From the NCBI GenBank assembly GCA_016712625.1, contig JADJQQ010000001.1, positions 434,001 through 498,000 of the forward strand: a DNA stretch of 64,000 nucleotides. Direction: 5' to 3'. Position numbers and translations under genes: made by a program. The notes beneath the pieces are model-generated. The model was not told the origin of the DNA. It searched no databases and saw only the letters and a list, made by a program, of their open reading frames with translations. This document shows positions 26,743 to 36,451 of the stretch, one piece after another. Every line of letters begins with the position of its first letter. Position 1 is the first letter of the stretch. This DNA is from Candidatus Competibacteraceae bacterium (GTDB taxonomy: Bacteria; Pseudomonadota; Gammaproteobacteria; Competibacterales; Competibacteraceae).

Positions 26743-27519
26743 ATGCCGTTTTGGCAACGTTTGCGTGAAGATATTACCTGCGTGTTCGACCGCGATCCGG
26801 CCGCGCGCACAGTATTTGAAGTTCTGGCCGCCTACCCCGGCATTCATGCGGTCCTATTGCACCGCGTCCACCATGCTTTGTGGAACAGGGGTTTCAAATG
26901 GCTGGCCCGTTTCTTATCCGCTATCAGCCGCTGGTTGACCGGAATCGAAATTCATCCGGGCGCGAAAATCGGCCACCGTTTTTTCATCGACCACGGCATG
27001 GGCGTCGTCATCGGTGAAACCACTGAAATCGGCGATGACTGCACGCTTTATCAAGGCGTTACCCTAGGCGGAACCAGTTGGAACAAGGGCAAGCGCCATC
27101 CCACCCTCGGTAACAATGTGGTGATCGGTGCGGGCGACAAGGGTTTAGGGCCATTCAAAGTTGGCGATAATGCGCGTATCGGTTCGAATTCAGTCGTTAT
27201 CAAGGAAGTTCCGGCGAACGCCACGGTGGTGGGCGTACCGGGTCGCGTGGTCGAAGCCGGTGAAGCTGACGCCGACGTGCGCCGGGAAATTGCCCGCAAG
27301 CTCGGCTTTGATGCTTACGGCGCCACGCCAGATTTACCAGACCCGGAAGCGCACGCCATCAATCAAATGCTAGACCATATTCAATCCCTTGATTACACCA
27401 TCCGTCAATTATGCAAGGCGATGCGAAAGGCGGGCATCGATCCTGGCGAGTTGCAGTTGGAAGAATTGAAGGATTGCCAGCTGCATTCGGCCGCCAGCAA
27501 GAACGGCTGGCCGGAGTAA
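26743..27519 (+). CDS. cysE: Serine O-acetyltransferase
   Basis: First step of cysteine synthesis: acetyl-CoA plus serine to O-acetylserine. 258 residues, beginning MPFWQRLREDITCVFDRDPAA. The left-handed beta-helix shows IEIHPGAKIGHRFFIDHGMGVVIGETTEIGDDC and YQGVTLGGTSWNKGKRHPTL, with the catalytic His/Asp pair in DHGMGVVIGE. It resembles the shorter NifP/Gram-positive type combined with an extended C-terminal helix. Followed 52 bp later by an IscU-like and then an IscA-like gene, so it may supply cysteine for Fe-S cluster assembly. Confidence 0.93.
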   Translation: MPFWQRLREDITCVFDRDPAARTVFEVLAAYPGIHAVLLHRVHHALWNRGFKWLARFLSAISRWLTGIEIHPGAKIGHRFFIDHGMGVVIGETTEIGDDCTLYQGVTLGGTSWNKGKRHPTLGNNVVIGAGDKGLGPFKVGDNARIGSNSVVIKEVPANATVVGVPGRVVEAGEADADVRREIARKLGFDAYGATPDLPDPEAHAINQMLDHIQSLDYTIRQLCKAMRKAGIDPGELQLEELKDCQLHSAASKNGWPE

Positions 27520-27571
27520 CCCCTGAGTCGCCGCTAATCGAAACTCCAAACCCCGGATCGAAAACGCTATC

Positions 27572-27988
27572 ATGCGGGCATTAAGCGCTACCGCACGGGA
27601 CTATTTCGAACGTCTCCACCACGTTGGCGCCCTAAACCCCAGCGAACCGGAGGTAGCCGCGGCGTGCGTGGGCGAACCGATCAGCGGTGACATTTTGCAA
27701 TTGCATTTACAGGCGAACCCTCGGGGCCTGATCGTCGCCGTTCGCTTCAAAGCTTACGGCTGTGGTTGGCTGATTGCTTGCGGTTCGCTGTTGGCTGAGT
27801 GCATGGAAGGCCGGATGCTAGCGGAAATCGGGCACTTTCGGCACCATCAACTGGTCAAAGAATTAGATATACCGCCGGAGAAGCTACATTGCGCCGTGCT
27901 CGCCGAAACCGCCCTTAAAGCGGCGCGCCGGGCATTGGTCGCCAAATCGACCGGTCCGCACTTCCATAACTTACTCTTGAACACCTGA
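27572..27988 (+). CDS. IscU/NifU-like Fe-S scaffold, first cysteine ligand replaced
   Basis: A 138-residue protein of the IscU/NifU N-terminal family. Two of the three cluster cysteines are kept: Cys64 in KAYGCGWLIACGSL and Cys107 in PPEKLHCAVLAE. The first, normally in PACGD, is Ser38 here (EPISGD); a cysteine six residues earlier (AACVGEP, Cys32) might substitute. The HscA-binding LPPVK is changed to IPPEK. No iscS, hscA or fdx is adjacent. It probably belongs to the cysE operon, with iscA-like next (18 bp). A scaffold with different ligation, a regulator or a specialised carrier are all possible. Confidence 0.82.
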   Translation: MRALSATARDYFERLHHVGALNPSEPEVAAACVGEPISGDILQLHLQANPRGLIVAVRFKAYGCGWLIACGSLLAECMEGRMLAEIGHFRHHQLVKELDIPPEKLHCAVLAETALKAARRALVAKSTGPHFHNLLLNT

Positions 27989-28006
27989 TTATGAGAGGAA
28001 AACAGC

Positions 28007-28330
28007 ATGGCGATCACCTTGACTGAAAAAGCGGCCGCCCGCGCCCGCAATTATCTCGCCGAGAAGCAACAGGCGCGGGGATTGCGGCTGGGGGTGCGCA
28101 ATACTGGCTGTTCGGGCTACATGTATACCGTCGGACTGGCCGATACAATTGATCCCGACGATCAAATCTTCGAGTCCCAAGGCGTCAAGATCGTCGTCAG
28201 CCCCAAGAATCTACCGTACTTGGACGGGCTGGAAGTGGATTACGCCAAGCAGGGACTTAACGAAGGTTTTCGGTTCAGTAACCCCAACGCTAAAGAAATG
28301 TGCGGTTGCGGAGAAAGTTTTAGCGTTTGA
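28007..28330 (+). CDS. iscA: IscA/HesB-type Fe-S assembly protein
   Basis: A-type Fe-S carrier, 107 residues. The three conserved cysteines are present: Cys35 in RNTGCSGYMY and Cys99/Cys101 in KEMCGCGESFSV. The start at 28007 is preceded by GAGAGGAAAAC, a good ribosome site, 18 bp after the scaffold gene. IscA, ErpA and SufA are close relatives, so the exact subtype is uncertain; the MAITLTEKAAARARNYL opening and CGCGESF ending are most like IscA. Confidence 0.92.
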   Translation: MAITLTEKAAARARNYLAEKQQARGLRLGVRNTGCSGYMYTVGLADTIDPDDQIFESQGVKIVVSPKNLPYLDGLEVDYAKQGLNEGFRFSNPNAKEMCGCGESFSV

Positions 28331-28340
28331 ACAACAGTCC

Positions 28341-28382
28341 CTGGCGCTCAGCCAGCCGTTAGCCGCGCCCGGCCGGCGCGGC
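28341..28382. terminator. GC-rich hairpins between convergent genes
   Basis: CTGGC/GCCAG at 28341-28355 is followed by a perfect 8-bp stem, GCCGCGCC / GGCGCGGC, at 28362-28382. They lie between iscA and the convergent kinase-FGE gene. No immediate T run follows, so a bidirectional terminator role is likely but not certain. Confidence 0.5.
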
Positions 28383-28428
28383 GATTCTAGCTCGCTGGTT
28401 CGAACTTCCGCCCTATCAGGGCGATTCC

Positions 28429-30510
28429 TTAGAAGGCTCTGACGACACGAAATCCCGCGCTGCTGGTATTGCTGGCGGGAGGCATACCAAAGCGAGCGGC
28501 GGAACGCACGCGTGTGGCTTCATAAAGCCAGGAACCGCCCCGCGCCGCCCGCGCACCCTCCGCATTGTTATCCGCGCATTCCCTCTCGGCGCCGCCATAA
28601 TCCTTGTCATATAGCGAGCAGGTCCATTCCCAAACATTACCTAACATGTCCGATACGTTCCAAGCATTCGGCCGGAAAGAACCAACTGGTGCGGTATAGA
28701 TAAATTTATCGGTACAATTATGGATGTCGCCGCCAGGGAAGACCTCCTTCACACTCTGATCCAACACGTTAGCGTACTGGCATGCTTGCGTTGGACCATT
28801 CCCCCAGTACCGTACGGTTTGACTTCCCGCTCGGGCGGCATATTCCCATTCTGCTTCCGTCGGCAATCGATAGCGTTGGCCAGTTTGCTCCGAGAGCCAC
28901 TGCGCGTAGGCCACCGCATCGCCCCAGCTTATATTGATCGCTGGCCGTCTTCCTCGACCCCACCCCGCATCGCTGGATCGCTCGCAATCTTTCGCGGCGC
29001 AAAAACGATCATATTCGTCAAATGTCACTTCAAATTGGCCGATGGCAAAACGCTTCTCAATTTTAACCAGATGCCGGCGCTCATTTTCTTCCCGTCCCTT
29101 TTCATTTTCGGGCGAACCCATCCAAAATTCGCCAGGGGAAATCACCACCATAGCTGGCCCGTCGCTCCGGTCATGGAGTTTATCGTGGAAGACGTGACTA
29201 GCCGAGCCAGAAGATACTTCTGGCGCCTCTACGCTCGCTTCGCGCTGAGTCTGCTTGGGTTGATGGTCAGGTGTCGATGGTCCAAGCGTGGCGTTTTTTG
29301 GTACGGGGTCCACTGCACTTCGAACAGGCGCGCGCGCGCTGCTCGGTACCGTCGGATCATCCGGCGCGACCTTAGAACTCAAAGAAGGCTGCGTAAAACC
29401 ATCTAGCCCGCTAAACGGCCAGGCCGTGACCAAACCAATCACGAGCGCGGCCAAGGATAACGACCCGACGAGCGCTCGCCTTCTCGGCTTCTTCCCTAGC
29501 GACCGCGGCGCTGGCGTTGGTTTCGCTGATTTATTCTTCCCTCGCTCCAATATGGCCTGAAGCTGCTCCTTAAAATCCTCAACGCTTTGCAAGCGTTTTC
29601 CTGGCTCGACCGCTAGCGCATGCGTCAAAGTCTTATCGAGGTCCGCTGGCAAGCCCGAATTGAAATACCAGGCCGACTTCTTTAAATCGCGCTGCTTACG
29701 CTCTGTTGCGGGCGGCGGCACATGCCCAGTCAGCAACAAATAGAGCGTGGCGGCCGCGCCGTATACATCGGTCCACGGCCCCAGCTCGCTCTGCATGGAC
29801 TGTTCGTAGGCCGCGAATCCGTTGGAATAAACGGCCAAGCCGTGCGCACGGTCGCTGATCGCCTGACGCGCGGCGCTGAAATCGAGCAAAATCAGTTCAT
29901 CGCGGCGCGTCAAACAGAGGTTGTCAGGATTGACATCCCGATGCAGGAAGCCGTTGCGATGGACTTCATGCAACCCATCGAGCACCGGCAGCAACAGGCT
30001 AACCGCTCGCCGCCAAGGTAATTTCCGATTGGGCTGCCGGGCTAGATAATCGTGCAAGGTCTCGCCCTTGTAGTAATCCATCACTAGATAGGCGGTACCG
30101 TTCATCTTGAACAGGTCGAACACCCGCACCAGGTTTGGGTGTTGCAATTCGGCCAGGACATGGGCCTCACCAGCGAACGCCTTCAAGCCGTATTCAAAGA
30201 GCGCCTCATTCTCTGATCCGATTAATTCCAGCGTTATTCGATCACCGGCTCGCTTTACAAAAGCGCTCGGGTAATATTCCTTGATTGCTACTTTCACCCG
30301 CAGCTTGACATCAAAGCCGCGATAGGTGATGCCAAAGCGGCCCCGACCCAGCTTTTCACCGATGGTATAACGACTCAGCCGCGCCTGCACCGGCAGCAAC
30401 GACGGAGAACGCAAGGCTTCTGGATCGTACCCGCAGCGCGGGCAGACTCTGCTTTCAACGTCCTTCGGCTCAAAACAGCCTGAGCACTCCACGGTCGAAG
30501 GCTCCGCCAT
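28429..30510 (-). CDS. Zinc-ribbon Ser/Thr kinase fused to FGE-sulfatase domain
   Basis: A 693-residue membrane protein. Residues 1-30 hold a zinc ribbon (Cys9, Cys12, Cys23, Cys26). A Hanks-type kinase domain covers about 47-320: GRGRFGITYRGFD, VAIKEYYPSA (K77), FLHRDVNPDNL, LLLDFSAARQAI. The catalytic-loop lysine is Asn194, and DFG reads DFS. One membrane segment lies near 346-365. After a disordered linker, residues about 455-693 form a formylglycine-generating-enzyme/SUMF1-like domain: ISPGEFWMGSPENEKG, YRLPTEAEWEYAARAGS, DMLGNVWEWTCSLY, AARGGSW, SSAGFRVVRAF. The FGE domain would be outside the cytoplasm. Start at 30510 with AGAGGC upstream. It follows the DUF2339-like gene by 79 bp. Confidence 0.92.
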   Translation of the reverse strand: MAEPSTVECSGCFEPKDVESRVCPRCGYDPEALRSPSLLPVQARLSRYTIGEKLGRGRFGITYRGFDVKLRVKVAIKEYYPSAFVKRAGDRITLELIGSENEALFEYGLKAFAGEAHVLAELQHPNLVRVFDLFKMNGTAYLVMDYYKGETLHDYLARQPNRKLPWRRAVSLLLPVLDGLHEVHRNGFLHRDVNPDNLCLTRRDELILLDFSAARQAISDRAHGLAVYSNGFAAYEQSMQSELGPWTDVYGAAATLYLLLTGHVPPPATERKQRDLKKSAWYFNSGLPADLDKTLTHALAVEPGKRLQSVEDFKEQLQAILERGKNKSAKPTPAPRSLGKKPRRRALVGSLSLAALVIGLVTAWPFSGLDGFTQPSLSSKVAPDDPTVPSSARAPVRSAVDPVPKNATLGPSTPDHQPKQTQREASVEAPEVSSGSASHVFHDKLHDRSDGPAMVVISPGEFWMGSPENEKGREENERRHLVKIEKRFAIGQFEVTFDEYDRFCAAKDCERSSDAGWGRGRRPAINISWGDAVAYAQWLSEQTGQRYRLPTEAEWEYAARAGSQTVRYWGNGPTQACQYANVLDQSVKEVFPGGDIHNCTDKFIYTAPVGSFRPNAWNVSDMLGNVWEWTCSLYDKDYGGAERECADNNAEGARAARGGSWLYEATRVRSAARFGMPPASNTSSAGFRVVRAF

Positions 30511-30589
30511 GGACTAATGCCTCTATATAGCATCAACTTCTGTGCTATCAGCGTACCACGTTCAGGGTTGGCGTAGAAACACCTCTACC

Positions 30590-33500
30590 TTATTCCCATG
30601 CCGCCAGATCGGCCCGCATGATACGAATCCGTTGCATGATCGCCTCTCGTCTGAGGTTGAACATGACCATACCCAAGGTGATGACAGTTCCCAGTCCGAT
30701 CAAGATCAAGGCCCGGCTGAAACCTTGCTCAGGATAGAAACGGATCAACTGTCCCGCCACGTTCAGCACTAGAAACGCCACTCCAGCATAGAGGAAAGCG
30801 CGCACCCGCAACGCGATGCCGAAAATGACGCCGCTCAAGGCCAGCGCCAGCGCCAGCACGAACACCCAAAGTTCTGGGCGCAGGAAGACATCCAGGCCAG
30901 CGCCGGCATAAAGCGCGCTCAGCGCCGCCAGCCGCGCCCCGCTTAACACGCCAGGCCGTAATTCCCGTTGATGCAGATGCAATAGCGCCAGTACCGATAC
31001 GGCGGCTGGTACGATGTAGAACTGCCATAAGCCATAGCGCTCGGCCCACAGCGGAGCCCATAGATAGACCGCGCCGTTCAAAGCCAGCACGCCCAAATAC
31101 ATGGGCAAGGGATTGCGCAAAGCGCCCGCCAGCGATAGATAGAGCACCGCGGCGGCCAGCAAGGCGGCGCCAAACCACGGCGAAGCGAGCTGCCACGGAG
31201 CGGTCGCCAGCGCCAGCAGCGGCAACAATACGGCAAGATGGTACAGCGGTCGAGATAGCGTGAACTGGTGCAGCAGAAAGATGGTATAGGCGGCCATCAT
31301 CAGCCCAGCGGTGTCCGCGACCGTAAACGGCGTCAATCCGAGTACCGCCAACCGCCCGTAAGCCGCTAGCAGCCCTAGTAACGCGGCCGTCGCGTAAACC
31401 CATTTCGGTTCCTGGACCTGCCGCCAAGCCTTCATTCCCGTCTGAGCCGCCAACGCCAACAGAGTCGCGCCCGCTGCCAACGGATCGACTGTCGCGCCAA
31501 AATACCAGGCCAACGATCCCCAGCCGGCCCGGTAGGCTAAGAGGCCCCAAGCGTGCAAACCCAACCACAGCAGACTGAAAACCAACAACCAGGGGATCGA
31601 CTCCCTTAACGTGTGAGCCAATTCATCCACTTGGCTGAGCCGCGCCTCATCCGACTGCGTGGTCACCGCATTCAGCCGAGCCTCCAATCGCGATCGGACA
31701 GCTCTCAATCCCCACAGCAACAGCACAGTCTGCAAGGCGTACCAAGGGGCTAAGCCAAACAGCGCCGCCCAGAAAGTAGACGTGGCGCCGCTCAGCCAGA
31801 TGACGTAACTGCCAGCCAAGGCCAACAGTAAACCGATTTTTAGTTGAATTGATCGCTCCCGCCACCAGCCCTGCGCCAGCATGATGACCGCCAGCGCCAG
31901 CAGGCTTCCGGTCACATGATCCCAAGCAACGCCAGGAACGATAAATAGCAGCGCCAGGCTCGCCACCGGCAGAACAGCCAACCAAAATTCCAGCGCCGAA
32001 CGCCAAGCCTCTAGCCGATACGATCCATGGCGCCAAGCCAACAGCAACGCGCCATCCCACAGCGCAACCAACAATGGCAACCAGACTGGCGATGGAGCCA
32101 GCGCTAGCAAAACCGCGGCGATCACCGCTGGTAAAGCCAGCAGCAAGCTATGCGCTGGCAAGCGCGTCGGGCGGATTTTGAACCCATGCCCGGCGCTTGC
32201 CGCCAGCAGCAGCGCCACCCCCACCAACCGCCAAGACGCGGGTTCCGCTGGAGAGGCAACCCAGAATAACCCGATCTCCAACACCCACAGCCGCGCCAAC
32301 ACCACTCCTAACACCCCAAACGGCAACCAGAATAGCGGTTCGAGCAAATAGTCGCGCCGCCAGTCGAGCCAACTGGCCAGCATCCGGCCATGACGTCGCC
32401 ACACCGGAATTAACAGCCATAACAGATTCAGCCAGAGCAGAGCGGCGGTGCATTCGCTCAACACGCCAAGGACATCGGAACCGCCCGGCAAAGGATTCCA
32501 CCAGTTCAGGGTGAGGCCAGCCGATAATCCGCTGGCCGTCAACACCGCCACCGCCAGCCAAGCCATGCCCGGCCAAGTCGTGTTCCGCAACAGCAAGAAC
32601 AGATACGGCGTCAATGCCGCCAGCGCGGCGCTCAACGAAAAATCGCCACTGGCCCATCCAACCGCGCTGCCCGCCAAGACGCAGACTAATCCGAGCAACG
32701 GCCAAAATTCCGGCGCTACCGCCCAGTCTGGCTGGCGCGCGTTCCAGCGCGGCAGCAGCAAATTGCCGTCAAACCAGAGCGCGTAACCCCAGACAACCGC
32801 AATCCAGATTTCAGTCGAGCGATCAAAATCCCCCCAACCCACCAAACTCCAAGCGAGCGCGCTCGACAACAGCGCCAGACCGAGACCGCGCCATCCCGCT
32901 GCGTTTCGCCACGGTCGGGCCACTGGGAACAACGCTACGCAGAGCAAGGCGAGCAACACCGGCAAGCGCGCATCACCCGCCAATGCCGCGAGAGTCGCGC
33001 CAGCCAACGCTAGCAAATACAATGCGGCGCTGACCAACTGTAACGGAGTGCGCCAATAGGCGAATGGAGCCGTTTTCTCCGGCCGTAACGCCAGCCAGGC
33101 CAGCGCCATGAGGGCGCTTAAAACGACATTCAGCAGGGGTTGGCCCAAGCCTAGCAATTCCAACCCAAACCACCCGGCGTCGAGCAACCACGCTGTCAGC
33201 GTCAGTGTGATCAGCGCCGCATAAGCATGGAATACAGAACGGTAATGCCAGCCTGTTGCTATAAAGAGCAGCAAGCTCGACCCCAGTATCGGCAACAGCT
33301 CCACAACCGGCGCTTTCAACAGCATTAACGCCAAGCTGGCCCCGACTGCCGTTACTGCTACCGCCATCGCGCAACGATGCAGGCTTTGCTGGATTTGACG
33401 GCTACCGCCCGCGCCGCCAGGTACGGTAAAGCCCATCACTTGCGCCAAGCGCCAGGTGGTGGGATGCTCCAGTACGGCGACGCTCGCGCGCCAGACCAAG

Positions 33501-36373
33501 AGCGCATACAGCACCGCCGCCGCACCCACTCCCAACCCAAGCCATTCAAACCAAACCAGCCCCACCATCACACCGGCAAGCCCCAACAAAAAGGGTAAGG
33601 CCACCCAACTGAAACGATGGAAATAGCCGATCAACACCAACCCAGCGACTACTCCCACCCCGGCTGTGACCGGCCATGCTGCTGAAACGGCTCCACCATC
33701 CACTAGCCGCAGGCTGAGCTTTATCAAGCCAAGCACCCATAAAGAGGCCATGGCTTGTTCCAACGGCGCACCCACCACAGCGATCAACGACGGGCAACTG
33801 GCGCTATCTTCCCCGTCCGACCCTGCATCAGGCTGGTTATCAGCAAGGGCGCGGCGTGCCCGAAAGCGCCAGTTCAAGCGCCACAGCAGTCCCCAGATCG
33901 CCAACACCAAGACAAACTCGATTAAACCCGTGCTTGGTCCAGGAAAAAAGCCCTGCTTGACCAATGCACCGATGCCAGCGCCACAGGCCAGCACGCCGTA
34001 GAACAGCGCCTGTCGGCGCAAGCTCAGACTCAGCCACAACAACAACGCACCCGCCACGGCCAGTAATAAAATCGGCTCCAGGCGACCTAGCAGATTAGAT
34101 CCCAGCGATATTCCGGCCAGCGCTAGCGCCAGCGCCACATTCCACTGAGCGCTGCCGAGCCACACGAAACAATTGATGGAAGATTGCCCGCGCTGCTGCA
34201 AGCCCAGTCCAGCCCATAACGCCGCCAGCGCCAACCAACCCCACGCGGTTTGCATTCCCCAACCGGACCCACTCCAACTTGGAGCACAAACGACCGCCAC
34301 CGCTGCCAGCACGGTCACCAGATAACCGGCATAGGCCCAACGCGGCTCCATTTCTGGCAAAGCCAGCAGCGACTGGACCCCGATATAAGCCAGCGCAGTC
34401 CCAATCACCGCCGTGAGGAAACTCAACGCGCTGGGCGGATTCCAAGTCAGGCTCCAGGCGATCACCCCAACTAACAGGACGCCGCCCACCATCAGGCATT
34501 GCAACGCGATGGCGCGCGAACGCGGACTCGCCCAGCGGGCGCAGCCCAGCAATGCCAGTAAGCCCGGCTCAGCGGCCAGCCCGCGCCAAGCAGGCGGAAC
34601 CAGATGCAGCAGACCCAGGCCATACAGCCCCACCAAGCAGCCAAACAGCAGATATAAGGGGGGCAAAGTGCGGTAGCGCCAAGTCATCCAGCCATACAAT
34701 GCGCCACCCAAGGCCAAGGCTAGCGCCAGCGGCAAGGTGGATTGGCTCGCAACCGCGATAGCTACCGCCGATAGGCCATAAAGCACAAAGCTGAATCGAG
34801 ATAGAAAGGTGTATTTTTCGACCCACTCCTTGAGTGCCGCGTCTATTGGGAACAACAACCCGCACAACGCCATCAGGAACGGTCCGGCATAACCCTCAGG
34901 CAACGTTGCCGGCCACAACCAGGTCAAATGGACGAACGATACCATCGCGGTATAAACCAGCATCCCAACGGCGTAATAGGTGGTTAGCCGTCGGTCCACG
35001 AACAATTGCCGCAGCCACTCACCGGAGAAAGTCCACAGCGCGTAACCAAGCACTCCCAACAACAGGGCGTGCCAGACCATCAGGACCTGCCAATAGGGCG
35101 CGAATTGCGCCAACGGCAACACCAGTTGCGCCGCCCCCAATCCGGTCAACAGCCAGGCATAGCGGCCTTGCAACACGCGATCCACCAGCATGCTGCTCAA
35201 CGCGGCCGCCCACGCGAAGGCCGCTAGCGTTATAACGACAACCACCACACTCACCAGCAGCAACAACGGATCGCCACGGGCCGCGTTCACCAAGCGCGCC
35301 GCAACCGCCAACACAAGCGGGGCGAGCAGCATCCCTAACGTCAATAACATTGTGCTGGCGACAGCTAACTCAACCCGCTGCCGCCGGAATTGATAGCCGG
35401 CCCAGAGCAGGAAAGCGCCAGCGCCAAACAAACTGATGAACACGACAAGAGCGTTGACGAAACCAGAGGTATTGGCGATCAGAAACAGCGCACCAGCGAT
35501 GAAACAGAAGCCGCCAACAAACCAGCCGATGTTCTGGGCCAAGAACGGGGCGATGAGTTTGGGCCAACCGGATACCGCGGTTAACGCCCTTTCCAGCGGA
35601 CTTGGGGCTGCTGGCCGCCAATCAGCGACATCGACCGTTACCGTCTCAGGAACAGGCTTCCGAGAGGAACTGGCTGTCTCGGCAGTCGACCTCCAGTTCG
35701 CTGGTTTTATCGGCTCAGGTTCAAACTCTGGACTAAGCGGCGTGTCGGATAATGGCGGTGGAGAGGGTTCCACGGATTCCAGCGGCCACGACTTCCAGGC
35801 GGGGGGCGGCGGTGAGATTACTGGGGGTGGTGACAATACTGGCGGAGGATCATTGCGAACCATCGTCGGCGGTATTATCACAGCCGCCGGTGGTGCGGGG
35901 AGCGCGGGAGATATTGGGGGAATGGCCGCGAGCCAAGGCGGCGAACCGGGCGGATTCTCCAGCGCTTGCCCCAACAAACGCCACGCCAAAGCGCGGCGCT
36001 GTTCCCAAACTTCATTACCCGGCCAGGCTCCACCTTCGCGCAGATGCCGCTCCCACAATAAATCGAGCTGGCTCACCAGTTGCTGGTGCCGATTTTTCGG
36101 CAACTCACCGGCCTCGAGTAACTTTTCCAATTCCATCCGCAGCAGTAGCAGATTTTCGAGATCGGCCGGGGCATAACGAGCGTTGTTAGCGCCCATACCG
36201 CCAACGTGTGAAACGGGGCTGGATACGGTCAGCGGCGGTTCGCTCTCCAATCGGCTTGGCAGCCGTTCGCGTAACATCCGAACTTGGCGACGGGCAACAA
36301 TCAGCGCTACCAAGAGAATCAGCGGCGAAAGGAGCCATAGCACCGCTATCGTTATAAAAAAAGTCCAATCCAT
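30590..36373 (-). CDS. Giant multi-spanning membrane protein, DUF2339-like
   Basis: 1927 residues. It opens with a membrane segment (residues about 5-27), followed by a charged helical region and a Pro-rich linker (about 145-260). From about residue 270 to the end it is almost continuous hydrophobic helices, several dozen in all, rich in Leu, Ala and Trp. The layout matches the DUF2339 family of predicted membrane proteins, whose function is not established, but this one is about twice their common size. No catalytic motif was recognised. The start at 36373 (MDWTFFITIAVLWLLSPLILL) is 78 bp after PspA. Sitting between PspA and a membrane kinase, it may sense or stabilise the envelope (inference). 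Confidence 0.85.
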   Translation of the reverse strand: MDWTFFITIAVLWLLSPLILLVALIVARRQVRMLRERLPSRLESEPPLTVSSPVSHVGGMGANNARYAPADLENLLLLRMELEKLLEAGELPKNRHQQLVSQLDLLWERHLREGGAWPGNEVWEQRRALAWRLLGQALENPPGSPPWLAAIPPISPALPAPPAAVIIPPTMVRNDPPPVLSPPPVISPPPPAWKSWPLESVEPSPPPLSDTPLSPEFEPEPIKPANWRSTAETASSSRKPVPETVTVDVADWRPAAPSPLERALTAVSGWPKLIAPFLAQNIGWFVGGFCFIAGALFLIANTSGFVNALVVFISLFGAGAFLLWAGYQFRRQRVELAVASTMLLTLGMLLAPLVLAVAARLVNAARGDPLLLLVSVVVVVITLAAFAWAAALSSMLVDRVLQGRYAWLLTGLGAAQLVLPLAQFAPYWQVLMVWHALLLGVLGYALWTFSGEWLRQLFVDRRLTTYYAVGMLVYTAMVSFVHLTWLWPATLPEGYAGPFLMALCGLLFPIDAALKEWVEKYTFLSRFSFVLYGLSAVAIAVASQSTLPLALALALGGALYGWMTWRYRTLPPLYLLFGCLVGLYGLGLLHLVPPAWRGLAAEPGLLALLGCARWASPRSRAIALQCLMVGGVLLVGVIAWSLTWNPPSALSFLTAVIGTALAYIGVQSLLALPEMEPRWAYAGYLVTVLAAVAVVCAPSWSGSGWGMQTAWGWLALAALWAGLGLQQRGQSSINCFVWLGSAQWNVALALALAGISLGSNLLGRLEPILLLAVAGALLLWLSLSLRRQALFYGVLACGAGIGALVKQGFFPGPSTGLIEFVLVLAIWGLLWRLNWRFRARRALADNQPDAGSDGEDSASCPSLIAVVGAPLEQAMASLWVLGLIKLSLRLVDGGAVSAAWPVTAGVGVVAGLVLIGYFHRFSWVALPFLLGLAGVMVGLVWFEWLGLGVGAAAVLYALLVWRASVAVLEHPTTWRLAQVMGFTVPGGAGGSRQIQQSLHRCAMAVAVTAVGASLALMLLKAPVVELLPILGSSLLLFIATGWHYRSVFHAYAALITLTLTAWLLDAGWFGLELLGLGQPLLNVVLSALMALAWLALRPEKTAPFAYWRTPLQLVSAALYLLALAGATLAALAGDARLPVLLALLCVALFPVARPWRNAAGWRGLGLALLSSALAWSLVGWGDFDRSTEIWIAVVWGYALWFDGNLLLPRWNARQPDWAVAPEFWPLLGLVCVLAGSAVGWASGDFSLSAALAALTPYLFLLLRNTTWPGMAWLAVAVLTASGLSAGLTLNWWNPLPGGSDVLGVLSECTAALLWLNLLWLLIPVWRRHGRMLASWLDWRRDYLLEPLFWLPFGVLGVVLARLWVLEIGLFWVASPAEPASWRLVGVALLLAASAGHGFKIRPTRLPAHSLLLALPAVIAAVLLALAPSPVWLPLLVALWDGALLLAWRHGSYRLEAWRSALEFWLAVLPVASLALLFIVPGVAWDHVTGSLLALAVIMLAQGWWRERSIQLKIGLLLALAGSYVIWLSGATSTFWAALFGLAPWYALQTVLLLWGLRAVRSRLEARLNAVTTQSDEARLSQVDELAHTLRESIPWLLVFSLLWLGLHAWGLLAYRAGWGSLAWYFGATVDPLAAGATLLALAAQTGMKAWRQVQEPKWVYATAALLGLLAAYGRLAVLGLTPFTVADTAGLMMAAYTIFLLHQFTLSRPLYHLAVLLPLLALATAPWQLASPWFGAALLAAAVLYLSLAGALRNPLPMYLGVLALNGAVYLWAPLWAERYGLWQFYIVPAAVSVLALLHLHQRELRPGVLSGARLAALSALYAGAGLDVFLRPELWVFVLALALALSGVIFGIALRVRAFLYAGVAFLVLNVAGQLIRFYPEQGFSRALILIGLGTVITLGMVMFNLRREAIMQRIRIMRADLAAWE

Positions 36374-36451
36374 GAATTCGCCGCCATCACCTAATCAAAG
36401 AGCAATAAAGCTGTGGATCGCCGCCGCTTATCGTCTGTCTCAATCGATCTC

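Noticed and set aside
28390..28420. GGTTCGAA resembling a tRNA T-arm
   Set aside because: No acceptor, D or anticodon stems can be formed around it, and the T-stem does not pair.
35436..36176. Plus-strand open frame of 246 codons opposite the DUF2339-like gene
   Set aside because: Antisense shadow of the Pro-rich linker; no ribosome site and no homology.
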